Source: Deltaproteobacteria bacterium (GTDB lineage Bacteria > Desulfobacterota > GWC2-55-46). From it: a DNA stretch of 64,000 bases. The notes under the pieces were generated by a model. The model was not told the origin of the DNA. It made no database searches and was given only the letters and a program-made list of their open reading frames with translations. Made by a program: the position numbers and the translations under genes. Shown piece after piece: positions 56,383-64,000 of this stretch. Location of the stretch: positions 1 through 64,000 of the forward strand of contig JACRET010000010.1 in NCBI GenBank assembly GCA_016218105.1. Direction: 5' to 3'. Each line of letters begins with the position of its first letter. Positions within the stretch are counted from its first letter, which is position 1.

Positions 56383-58342
56383 AAACCTCTTCTCCTGCCT
56401 CTCCGTTTGTGTTTGCCGGCTCTGGGCCGCCGGGCAACGCTGTCTGGGGCGCTCCGCCGCCTCCGCCGCCAGGAGCGGCCGCGTTGATGACCTGCGCCTC
56501 AGCCGGGGCCTCCCCGTCCATGGTCGTCAGATAGGCCTTGAACAGCTCTCTCGCCACAGGGGCGGCTGCGCTGGCGCCGAACCCTCCGTGTTCAACGATC
56601 ACCACGACCGCGATCTTCGGGTCGTCATACGGGGCGAACCCGGCGAACCAGGCGTGGTCACGGTATTTGTATGCTATGGACTGGACGTTCTTGGTCCTCT
56701 TTATGAGCCTGGCGACCTGCGCCGTGCCGGTCTTGCCCGCTATCTTTAGATTAGATGCCTTAAGGAAGTGCGCCGTGCCGCCGTCATCGTGGACAACGCC
56801 TTTCAGCGCCTCTTTGACGGTAGCCATGTTCTCGGGAGAGATTATCAGTTTGCCCCTTTCTTCCGGGGTAAACCTGCTCAGCTCCTGTCCGGCCGGGGTC
56901 TTTATCTCTTCTATGAGCTGCGGCTTGTAGAGTGTCCCGCCGTTGGCTATCGCCGCGTAGGCATTGCAGAGCTGAAGGGGAGTCGTAAGCATATAGCCCT
57001 GTCCGACGGAGACCGATATCGTTTCGCCCTCGAACCATTTTACCTTATACGTCTTCTCTTTCCATTCCGAAGACGGTACGAGCCCCGATTTTTCGTTAAG
57101 GAGCGGGATGCCCGTTTTTGTGCCGAAACCGAAGCTCTTTGTGTACCTGGCAAGCCTGTCTATGCCAAGTTTAAGCCCTACCTGATAGAAAAAGGTGTCG
57201 GATGATTCGACTATCGCCCTGTTGACGTTGATTATTCCGTGGCCTTTTTCCTTCCAGTCCCTGTAATCGCGTTTGCCGTAACGGAACGCCCCGCCTGAGT
57301 ATATCATCGTGGAAGGGGTGATTACCTTCTCTTCGAGCGCGGCGGCCGCATGTATGGGCTTGAATGTGGACGCGGGCGGATAAAGCCCCTGTATCGCCCT
57401 GTTGTTCAGGATGTTTAAAGGGTTTTCTATCAAGTCCCGCCAATCATCCTTTGAAATGCCGGCTGACAGGGCGTTAGGGTCGAACGTAGGGGTGCTTACC
57501 ATCGCGAGCACCTTTCCGGTGGAAGGCTCGATAGCCACAGCCGCGCCGACCTTGTCTTTAAGCGCGGCCCAGGCCGCTACCTGGGTCTTTATGTCTATCG
57601 TGAGCTTCATGTTGTTGCCGGGGTATGGGGCGGAGTAGTTTACCACCTTGATTTTTCTGCCCAAGGCGTCTACCTCGACCTCTTTGCCGCCGTCAATGCC
57701 CCTCAGATCGCTTTCGAAAGACTTCTCAAGCCCGTACTTCCCCGTAAGGTCGCCTGGGCTGTATTTGTTGGAGTTGGTACCGCCTTCCCTCTCTTTTAAT
57801 TCTTTTTCGCTTATCTCGCCCAGGTATCCTATCAGGTGTGCGGTCGCCTCCGCGAATATGTAAGACCTTTTCGGGGAGACGTCCAGTATTACGCCGGGCA
57901 TCTCGAACTTGTAGCTTTCAATCTTTACAGTTTCGTCCCACGAGAGGTCTTCCTCAAGCGTTACGGCCTGGAACGGAGGCCGTCCCTTTGACTTCTTAAG
58001 CTTTTCGTCTATCGTCTCCTCGTCTATATCGACGAGGTCTTTAAGCATGCTCTTTGTCTTCGGCCAGTCCTTTACGTCCTCCGGCACGAGGTAAAGGTCG
58101 AATCCCGGGCGGTTCTCGGCTATCTTTATGCCGAGCCGGTCGTACACAACGCCGCGCGGGGCAGGGGATTTGACGAGCCTTGTGCTGTTATTCATGGAAA
58201 GTTCGGTATAATGCGAGCTTTCAAGTATCTGGAGATACCAGAACCTGGCGGCGATGATAAAGAACGCCGCGGCCACTATTATGTTAGCGATAAAGATCCT
58301 GTTCTTGTATTCCTTTGGTTCTTTATCCTTAAAGTAGCTCAA
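56375..58342 (-). CDS. mrdA: Penicillin-binding protein 2 (peptidoglycan transpeptidase)
   Basis: The 655-residue protein has one N-terminal membrane helix (about 16-36), a PBP dimerisation domain (about 55-230) and a transpeptidase domain with STFKP (nucleophile, about residue 325), SSD in place of SxN, and KTGTAQ. It cross-links side-wall peptidoglycan with RodA. The C-terminal 40 residues are Gly/Ala/Pro-rich and not conserved. It starts at TTG overlapping the mreD stop. Confidence 0.95.
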   Translation of the reverse strand: MSYFKDKEPKEYKNRIFIANIIVAAAFFIIAARFWYLQILESSHYTELSMNNSTRLVKSPAPRGVVYDRLGIKIAENRPGFDLYLVPEDVKDWPKTKSMLKDLVDIDEETIDEKLKKSKGRPPFQAVTLEEDLSWDETVKIESYKFEMPGVILDVSPKRSYIFAEATAHLIGYLGEISEKELKEREGGTNSNKYSPGDLTGKYGLEKSFESDLRGIDGGKEVEVDALGRKIKVVNYSAPYPGNNMKLTIDIKTQVAAWAALKDKVGAAVAIEPSTGKVLAMVSTPTFDPNALSAGISKDDWRDLIENPLNILNNRAIQGLYPPASTFKPIHAAAALEEKVITPSTMIYSGGAFRYGKRDYRDWKEKGHGIINVNRAIVESSDTFFYQVGLKLGIDRLARYTKSFGFGTKTGIPLLNEKSGLVPSSEWKEKTYKVKWFEGETISVSVGQGYMLTTPLQLCNAYAAIANGGTLYKPQLIEEIKTPAGQELSRFTPEERGKLIISPENMATVKEALKGVVHDDGGTAHFLKASNLKIAGKTGTAQVARLIKRTKNVQSIAYKYRDHAWFAGFAPYDDPKIAVVVIVEHGGFGASAAAPVARELFKAYLTTMDGEAPAEAQVINAAAPGGGGGGAPQTALPGGPEPANTNGEAGEEVYD

Positions 58343-58824
58343 TTTGCATTATCCTTGAATGACTGCCGGCCAAGCGCCGTGATCCTGGAGAGGAGTGTTA
58401 TTATTCCCGGGGCGAGTATGCCAGTGACCAGCGCCTGCAATATGACGTGGGTAAAAAAGTAGACGTTGACGTTGGCGTAGCGGAGAACGGAATAGGTCAG
58501 TATGCCCTTAAGGAGCGCCGCTGCCGCAACGCCTCCCGCCCTGAAGGCAGGCGTTGAGAACTGCACCTTTTTGGCAAGGAAATGCATGACCAGGAATATG
58601 AAAACAAGAGAGAAGGACGTGGTCCCGACTATGCCGCCGTTAAAGGCGTCGTCCAGGTAGCCAAGCACGAATCCCAGCAGGGCCCCTTCCACGGACGGCT
58701 TCTTGAACGCCATGTAGAATACGATCAGAAGCGGGAGATCCGGAAGTGGAAAATTGGGAAAAATAGTGCTCTGTACGGCTAAATACAATATGGTGAGTGG
58801 CAGGAATATTAGGAACTCTTTCAT
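58339..58824 (-). CDS. mreD: Rod-shape protein MreD
   Basis: The 161-residue protein starts MKEFLIFLPLTILYLAVQS and has five or six membrane helices with ALLGFVLGYLDDAFNGG, typical of MreD. It links MreC and MreB to wall synthesis. A longer frame begins at TTG 58863, but ATG 58824 gives the normal N-terminus, directly in a membrane helix. Confidence 0.85.
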   Translation of the reverse strand: MKEFLIFLPLTILYLAVQSTIFPNFPLPDLPLLIVFYMAFKKPSVEGALLGFVLGYLDDAFNGGIVGTTSFSLVFIFLVMHFLAKKVQFSTPAFRAGGVAAAALLKGILTYSVLRYANVNVYFFTHVILQALVTGILAPGIITLLSRITALGRQSFKDNAN

Positions 58825-58964
58825 TTCGGCCCAGCTGGAATATAGTTCGCCGCTTCTCCACAAAACTCCAAGCGGATTCTTTGAATATAATAGAATAATT
58901 TTTGCAGATTGTAAAAGGATAAGTAGGCCTCTTAAGGAGACCTTTCATTCAAGGGCGGGCCGCC

Positions 58965-59816
58965 TTATTCCTCGGAAAAGAAGCCGGTTTCAGTTATTAT
59001 AAGAACTTCTTCGAGCTTCCGGATATCGACCCGGGGCTTAACCTCGATGAATTTGAAGAAATTATCTTTACCTTTTTCGATTTTAACGACTTCGCCTACC
59101 ATGATCCCCTTTGGGAATACCCCGGAAAGGCCGGAGGTAATGACTATGTCCCCCAGCTGTACGTCATCGACCTGCCGTATGTACTTGAGCACCAGCCTGT
59201 CCGCTCCGTTGCCCTCGGCCACCCCCTTTATCCTGGAGCGCTGGACAACCACGTCTATATTCGACCTAAGGTCGGCATGAAGCAGCACCTTTGATGTGGA
59301 CGTGCTTACGTCCGTTATCCTTCCGACGACCCCTTCGGGTGTGATAACGGCGAGGTCCTTCTCTATGCCGTTTGCCTTGCCTTTATCTATCGTGACGGTG
59401 CGCGCCCACGGCTCCATATGATAGCCGATTATGGCGGCCGCCTTTGACTTATAAGGCGACTGATCCTTATACTCAAGCACCTGTTTGAGCCTGGCGTTGA
59501 GGTTTATCTCTTCTTTTAATCTGTTATTTTCTTCGTGGAGGCTTGAGAGTGCGGATTTAAGCTCCTCGTTCTCTTCCCTTACATTTACGAGGTTAAGGTA
59601 CCCGGCCCAGACGCCCTTTACGGAGCCATGTATGCCCAGCATAAGCCTCTGCATGGGAGAAACGGTAATGGACAGGACTTCCTTGAGGATGAACCCGCGT
59701 TCGATCTCCTGTTTCCCGGTCAGGGCCAGATGAAGAGAGAACAGCGCCAGTACGAGGGAAGCGATTACGATCTGATGCTTTTTTATAAATGTATTGAGAG
59801 TTCTTTCAGAGCGCAT
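58965..59816 (-). CDS. mreC: Rod-shape protein MreC
   Basis: The 283-residue protein has one N-terminal membrane helix (about 13-31), a coiled coil (about 65-110, EENEELKSALSSLHEENNRL) and the beta-rich MreC domain (AVITPEGVVGRI, VQLGDIVITSGLSGVFPKGIMVG). It organises the elongasome in the periplasm. It lies between mreB and mreD, 93 bp after mreB. Confidence 0.93.
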   Translation of the reverse strand: MRSERTLNTFIKKHQIVIASLVLALFSLHLALTGKQEIERGFILKEVLSITVSPMQRLMLGIHGSVKGVWAGYLNLVNVREENEELKSALSSLHEENNRLKEEINLNARLKQVLEYKDQSPYKSKAAAIIGYHMEPWARTVTIDKGKANGIEKDLAVITPEGVVGRITDVSTSTSKVLLHADLRSNIDVVVQRSRIKGVAEGNGADRLVLKYIRQVDDVQLGDIVITSGLSGVFPKGIMVGEVVKIEKGKDNFFKFIEVKPRVDIRKLEEVLIITETGFFSEE

Positions 59817-59909
59817 CAGAGCCTGCAGTGAACTAATTTCAAAAAAGAAAACAGATTTATAAAGCCGGCCGTAAAACCCCGGGCTTTATACCAGGGGGTC
59901 TTTTAAAAA

Positions 59910-60941
59910 CTAACTGGGGATCGTTACTTCTCTAAGGAGCTTCATCTCGTCGAGCACCTTCCCCGCGCCTTTGACGACGCAGTTGAGCGGCTCATCGGCT
60001 ATCGTTACCGGAAGCTGTGTCTCTTCCCTGAGTATGATATCGAGATTCTTAAGGAGCGCGCCGCCTCCTGCCAGTACGATCCCCTTGTCCACAAGGTCAG
60101 CCGCCAATTCAGGAGGCGTTATCTCAAGGACGTGCTTTACGGCCTCGATAAGCTGGTTTATCGGTTCGTTCAAGGCCTCTCTTATCTCGCCGGATTCTAT
60201 CTCAAGGGTCGTCGGTATGCCTGTTATGAGGTTGGAGCCCTTTATCTCAAGCTTCTGGTTCTTTTCATCCGGCATCGGAAGGCCTAATGTCATCTTTATG
60301 ACCTCGGCAACCCCTGTGCCGATCGCCAGGTTATACTTCCTCTTTATATACTGCACTATGACCTCGTCGAGCTTGTCCCCGCCCACCCTTATGGATTTGG
60401 CCTGGACGATGCCGGCCAATGATATGACGGCTATCTCCGAGGTTCCGCCGCCGATATCGACTATCATGTTCCCGGAGGGCTCTGTGATAGGAAGGCCGGC
60501 GCCGATAGCGGCCGCCATCGGCTCTTCTATCAGATAGACCTCAGCCGCGCCCGCTGAATAGGCGGATTCGCGGACAGCCCTCTTTTCAACCTGTGTAATC
60601 CCTGAAGGGACGCCTATTATTATCCTGGGCCTTACGAGAAGCCTTCTGTTGTGGACCTTCGCGATAAAGTACTTGAGCATCTCTTCGGTCACTTCAAAGT
60701 CGGCTATAACGCCGTCTTTAAGCGGTCTGATAGCGGCGATATTGCCGGGTGTGCGTCCAAGCATGGCCTTGGCTTCTTTTCCGACCGCCAGAACCCTTTT
60801 GCCCTTGCCATCCTTCTTGACGGCTACGACGGAAGGCTCATTGGATACGATGCCTTTGCCCTTGACGTAAATGAGAGTGCTGGCTGTTCCCAAATCTATG
60901 GCAAGGTCGTTTGAAAACAGACCTAAAATATAATTGAACAT
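59910..60941 (-). CDS. mreB: Rod-shape actin homologue MreB
   Basis: The 343-residue protein has the actin-fold phosphate loops ([15 protein letters not shown] and [14 protein letters not shown]) and [14 protein letters not shown] near the end. MreB filaments guide wall synthesis along the cell. It opens the minus-strand mreBCD-mrdA-rodA unit, divergent from the ppiD-like gene. AAGGAG precedes the ATG. Confidence 0.98.
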   Translation of the reverse strand: MFNYILGLFSNDLAIDLGTASTLIYVKGKGIVSNEPSVVAVKKDGKGKRVLAVGKEAKAMLGRTPGNIAAIRPLKDGVIADFEVTEEMLKYFIAKVHNRRLLVRPRIIIGVPSGITQVEKRAVRESAYSAGAAEVYLIEEPMAAAIGAGLPITEPSGNMIVDIGGGTSEIAVISLAGIVQAKSIRVGGDKLDEVIVQYIKRKYNLAIGTGVAEVIKMTLGLPMPDEKNQKLEIKGSNLITGIPTTLEIESGEIREALNEPINQLIEAVKHVLEITPPELAADLVDKGIVLAGGGALLKNLDIILREETQLPVTIADEPLNCVVKGAGKVLDEMKLLREVTIPS

Positions 60942-60999
60942 GGTTTCTCCTTAAAGCGTGGATAAAATAGTGAAGGTGTGACAAAGCTATATCTAAAAA

Positions 61000-61029
61000 A
61001 TATTAACAGAAATCGTAACCTTATAGCAA
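61000..61029 (-). promoter_or_regulatory. Possible promoter of mreB (minus strand)
   Basis: On the minus strand TTGCTA and TAATAT are spaced by 18 bp, about 60 bp before mreB. Spacing and sequence are acceptable but not strong. Confidence 0.35.
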
Positions 61030-61049
61030 GCGGAAAATTAATAAAAAAG

Positions 61050-61078
61050 TTGAATTTACAAAGCAAATTCATTATTAT
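61050..61078 (+). promoter_or_regulatory. Sigma-70-like promoter of the ppiD-like gene
   Basis: TTGAAT and TATTAT are spaced by 17 bp in AT-rich DNA, about 60 bp before the GTG start. Confidence 0.6.
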
Positions 61079-61136
61079 AGTAGTTTGACGGAAAATACCG
61101 TGACATAAATTACAGGGTCGATAAAAAGGAGGCAAA

Positions 61137-63059
61137 GTGCTCGAAAGCATCAGAAAGAGGAGGAATTCTATTGTCATTCTCGTGGCGTTCGCCGCGATAA
61201 TAATAGTCTTCATTTTCTGGGGGGCTGGCCCCTCAAGCAATGATAACGCGAACAAGACAGCCGTCGCCGTGGTCGATGGACAGGAAATACCCGTAAGGGA
61301 ATATGCCGCCCTTTATAAAAAGGAAGTGGAATATTACAAAAATACCTTTAAAGACCAGTTTACGGACGAGGTCGCGAGGAAGCTTGACCTTAAGAAGCGC
61401 GCGCTGGATATACTGGTAAACAGGGCTTTGGCGCTTTCGGAGGCCAAGTCCAAGGGCGTAAAGATAAGCCCGGAGGAAGTCCAGGAAGCGATAAGGTCGA
61501 TAAAGGCTTTTTCCACCAACGGGGCGTTTGACAAGGAGCTGTATTTCAAGCTTTTAAGCTCGAACCGGATAAGCCCGGCCGAGTTTGAGAAGTCCGTTGA
61601 GCAGGATCTTGCAACCGCCAAGGTGCGTGAGCTGGTTGTAAAGGACGTCAAGGTAACGGACGAAGATATAAAAGCGGCGTACAGGAAGGATAATAGGAAG
61701 ATAGACCTCGATTATATATCTTTCGACGGCGAAGCCTTCAAAGGCAATATAAAGGTGACTGACGACGAGGCGAAGGAGTATCTTAAAAAGACGGGATCGG
61801 CGTTCATGGCGCCGGTAAAGATGAAAGTGGCCTACGCCTACGCCGATTACGCTTCCCTCGTCTCAAAGGTCAAGGTAACCGAGGCCGAGGTAAAGGAATA
61901 CTACGATAAAAACCAGAAGGAATTCGAGACGCCTGAGAGGGTAAAGGCCCGCCACATACTCATCCGCCCGGATGAAAAAGCGGCTGACAAGGAAAAGGCC
62001 AGGGCCGATGCCAGAAAGAAGCTCGAAGAGATACTGAAGAAGGTAAAGGGCGGCGCTAAATTCGCCGAACTCGCAAAAGCCAATTCAGAAGACCCCGGCT
62101 CAGCCAGGCAGGGCGGAGACCTCGACTGGTTCCAGAAGGGAGTGATGATAAAGCCCTTTGAGGACGCGGCATTCTCGCTAAAGAAAGGCGAGGTGAGCTC
62201 CATCATCGAAACAGAGTTCGGGTATCACATAATCATGGTCGAGGATAAGAAAGAGCCCGGCGCAAGGCCTCTAAAAGAAGTGGCCGCCCCCATTAAAAAG
62301 GCCCTCTCGATAGAAAAATCGAGAACGATCGCCAGGGATTCTATCCTTGCGATACAGGCCGGGTTAAAGGACGCCAAGACGATAGAGGACGCGAGGAAAG
62401 CCGCATCCGCCCAGAAGGACTTGAAGTTCGTCGTGACCGAATCATTTTCCGAGAACGACAGAAGGGTAGAGATACTCCATAATGAAATGCTCCGGGACGT
62501 TATATTCGGCCTCCGGGCGAATGAGGTAACCGCGCCTGTTGATACTAACGAAGGCGTTTATATCATCAAGGCTGTTGAAAAGATAGACGCCCATGTGCCG
62601 GAATATTCGGAAGTCTCCGCGAAGGTAAAGGCAAGGCTCGTCGCCGAAAGGGCTGAGGATGAAGCCCGGAAAAAGGCCGATGAGGTCCTTAAAAAGTTGA
62701 AAGCCGGAGAGGATTTCGCGGCAGTGGCAAAAGCTGAAAAGCTTCCTGTAGGGAGCACCGGGCTCTTCAGCAAGGCCCAGGGGATGATCCCCAGGATCGG
62801 GGCGTTCTCCGGGGATAAAGAGCAGATCTTCGACCTTACCGCCGCCGCGCCTGTCTACGCGGAGGTATTAAACCACAACAAGAAGTACTTTGTCCTTAAG
62901 CTTAAGAATTCCAAAGAGGCGGACGAGGCGAACTTCGAGCCTATGAAGGAACTCCTCAGGGCGCGCATCACCGCCGAGAAGCAGGAGGAGGCGGTAGGAG
63001 CGTGGCTTAAGGACCTTAAGGCCAAGGCGAAGATAAAAGTATACGAAGACATGCTATAA
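61137..63059 (+). CDS. ppiD: PpiD/SurA-like periplasmic peptidyl-prolyl isomerase, membrane anchored
   Basis: The 640-residue protein has one N-terminal membrane helix (about 11-30), a SurA-N chaperone domain (about 40-190), a parvulin domain (about 270-375, KARHILIRP, FAELAKANSEDPGSARQGGDLDW, FGYHIIMVE) and a second helical and parvulin-like part to the end. It should help fold exported proteins at the inner-membrane surface, including outer-membrane barrels. GGAGG precedes the GTG start. It is divergent from mreB; proS follows past a terminator. Confidence 0.9.
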   Translation: MLESIRKRRNSIVILVAFAAIIIVFIFWGAGPSSNDNANKTAVAVVDGQEIPVREYAALYKKEVEYYKNTFKDQFTDEVARKLDLKKRALDILVNRALALSEAKSKGVKISPEEVQEAIRSIKAFSTNGAFDKELYFKLLSSNRISPAEFEKSVEQDLATAKVRELVVKDVKVTDEDIKAAYRKDNRKIDLDYISFDGEAFKGNIKVTDDEAKEYLKKTGSAFMAPVKMKVAYAYADYASLVSKVKVTEAEVKEYYDKNQKEFETPERVKARHILIRPDEKAADKEKARADARKKLEEILKKVKGGAKFAELAKANSEDPGSARQGGDLDWFQKGVMIKPFEDAAFSLKKGEVSSIIETEFGYHIIMVEDKKEPGARPLKEVAAPIKKALSIEKSRTIARDSILAIQAGLKDAKTIEDARKAASAQKDLKFVVTESFSENDRRVEILHNEMLRDVIFGLRANEVTAPVDTNEGVYIIKAVEKIDAHVPEYSEVSAKVKARLVAERAEDEARKKADEVLKKLKAGEDFAAVAKAEKLPVGSTGLFSKAQGMIPRIGAFSGDKEQIFDLTAAAPVYAEVLNHNKKYFVLKLKNSKEADEANFEPMKELLRARITAEKQEEAVGAWLKDLKAKAKIKVYEDML

Positions 63060-63080
63060 CAGCGAACCCTGATTTACTGA

Positions 63081-63109
63081 AAAGGCCGGATTCTCAACCG
63101 GCCTTTTTT
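63081..63109 (+). terminator. Terminator after the ppiD-like gene
   Basis: AAAGGCCGG and CCGGCCTTT form a stem around ATTCTCAA, with a T-run of six. Confidence 0.85.
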
Positions 63110-63140
63110 ATAACCAAAAAACTACTAAAGGAATTTAAAG

Positions 63141-64000
63141 ATGCGTTTCTCCAGAATGCTGCTTCCCACTCTCAAGGAATCCCCTGCTGACGCGGATGTC
63201 GTAAGCCAGCGTCTGATGATGAGGGCAGGGATGATAAGGAAGGTTGCCGCCGGTATCTATAACCTGCTGCCCCTCGGTTTTAAGGTGGTTAAAAAGGTCG
63301 AGGGCATAATCAGGGAAGAGATGAACCGGGCAGGCGCGCAGGAAGTTTTGATGCCCATGGTAATCCCCGCGGAGCTCTGGCAGGAGAGCGGCAGGTGGGA
63401 GGAGTACGGGAAAGAGCTGTTAAGGGTTAACGACCGCCATAACAGGGAGTTCTGCCTGGGGCCCACTCATGAAGAGGTCATAACTGACATGGTGAGGAGG
63501 GAGGTACGCTCCTACAGGGAGCTGCCCATGAACATCTACCAGATACAGACGAAGTTCAGGGACGAGATACGCCCGAGGTTCGGGCTGATGAGGGGCAGGG
63601 AATTCATAATGAAGGACGCGTATTCTTTCCACGCAACCGACGAGAGCGCGGATCAGGAATACCGGAATATGTACGAGACCTATTGCCGCATATTCGAGCG
63701 CTGCGGGCTTGAGTTCAGGGCTGTGGAGGCTGAGACCGGCGCCATTGGCGGGAGGTTCTCACACGAGTTCATGGTCCTTGCCGAAACAGGGGAAGACGCC
63801 ATTGCCGCTTGCGACGCGTGCTCCTACGCCGCGAATGTGGAAAGGGCTGAGGTAAGGGCAGTAGAGCCTTCAAACGAGCCGGAATCGCAAAGGCCCGTAG
63901 AGCGGGTCTCGACGCCGGGGCAGAAGACCATAGAAGAGGTAAGCGCGTTCCTTAAGATCCCGCGGGAGAAGCTCATAAAGACGCTTATTTATGAGACCGA
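63141..64000 (+). CDS. proS: Prolyl-tRNA synthetase, 3' end outside window
   Basis: The 286 visible residues carry the class II synthetase motifs: GPTHEEV near 110, [22 protein letters not shown] for motif 2, and ETGAIGG(R)FSHEF. The window ends in the start of the YbaK-like editing insertion ([20 protein letters not shown]). It charges tRNA-Pro. AAAGGA lies nine bases before ATG 63141. The bacterial long form with an editing domain is expected. Confidence 0.96.
   Translation, partial: MRFSRMLLPTLKESPADADVVSQRLMMRAGMIRKVAAGIYNLLPLGFKVVKKVEGIIREEMNRAGAQEVLMPMVIPAELWQESGRWEEYGKELLRVNDRHNREFCLGPTHEEVITDMVRREVRSYRELPMNIYQIQTKFRDEIRPRFGLMRGREFIMKDAYSFHATDESADQEYRNMYETYCRIFERCGLEFRAVEAETGAIGGRFSHEFMVLAETGEDAIAACDACSYAANVERAEVRAVEPSNEPESQRPVERVSTPGQKTIEEVSAFLKIPREKLIKTLIYET

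Overview
The window is a chromosomal segment of a diderm, probably anaerobic and respiratory bacterium, most like the Deltaproteobacteria/Desulfobacterota (or a relative such as Nitrospirota). The evidence is LPS transport genes (kdsC-lptCAB), BamD, RpoN with a hpf-ptsN-hprK-rapZ cluster, a very large multiheme cytochrome beside an outer-membrane barrel, PilT, and the rimP-nusA-ylxR-infB-DUF503-rbfA-nrnA-truB order. I cannot name a species. Nearly all genes are intact housekeeping genes. Accessory DNA is confined to a few spacers rich in dispersed repeats.

Layout, left to right. (1) 1-4265: the 3' part of a giant c-type cytochrome (45 complete CxxCH sites plus one cut by the window edge), followed by a signal-peptide beta-barrel protein, a likely outer-membrane electron conduit. 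(2) 4266-7680: a repeat-filled spacer, then three minus-strand genes: a membrane-anchored ferredoxin/FAD oxidoreductase, a cysteine-cluster protein and a BON-domain protein. (3) 7800-19340: the nus/IF2 transcription-translation operon (rimP to truB), rpsO, pnp and an M16 peptidase. A four-unit 37-bp hairpin repeat lies between rpsO and pnp. (4) 19472-21866: an orphan OmpR-type regulator, then an accessory island with a frameshifted unknown gene and a small membrane protein, separated by copies of one palindromic repeat. (5) 21867-26971: glcD-glcF and a GH57 glucanotransferase. (6) 26988-38864: kdsC, lptCAB, rpoN, hpf, ptsN, hprK, rapZ and a complete mannose-family PTS (EIIA, B, C, D, HPr, EI). 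(7) 39011-41625: metK and ahcY. A structured ~110-bp repeat occurs in opposite orientations on the two sides of ahcY, and a third copy precedes glcD. (8) 42113-46236: cheA-cheW-cheW-cheB without cheR, cheY or a receptor. (9) 46325-47862: bamD and a TPR protein. (10) 48259-60941, minus strand: alaS, recX, pilT, recA, thpR (apparent ATC start), pncC/cinA, pgpA, rodA, mrdA, mreD, mreC, mreB. (11) 61137-64000, plus strand: a PpiD/SurA-like foldase and the 5' part of proS.

How the parts work together: the cytochrome-barrel pair points to extracellular electron transfer. The Lpt, BamD and PpiD genes serve envelope assembly, and the mre/mrd genes serve rod-shaped growth. RpoN, EIIA-Ntr, HprK and RapZ form a regulatory group joined to the PTS phosphorelay. 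The most unusual items are the cytochrome with ten exactly phased 45-residue repeats, the structured repeat around ahcY, the 37-bp repeat before pnp, the repeat-bounded accessory genes, the ferredoxin motifs with a replaced cysteine in each cluster, and the ATC start of thpR.
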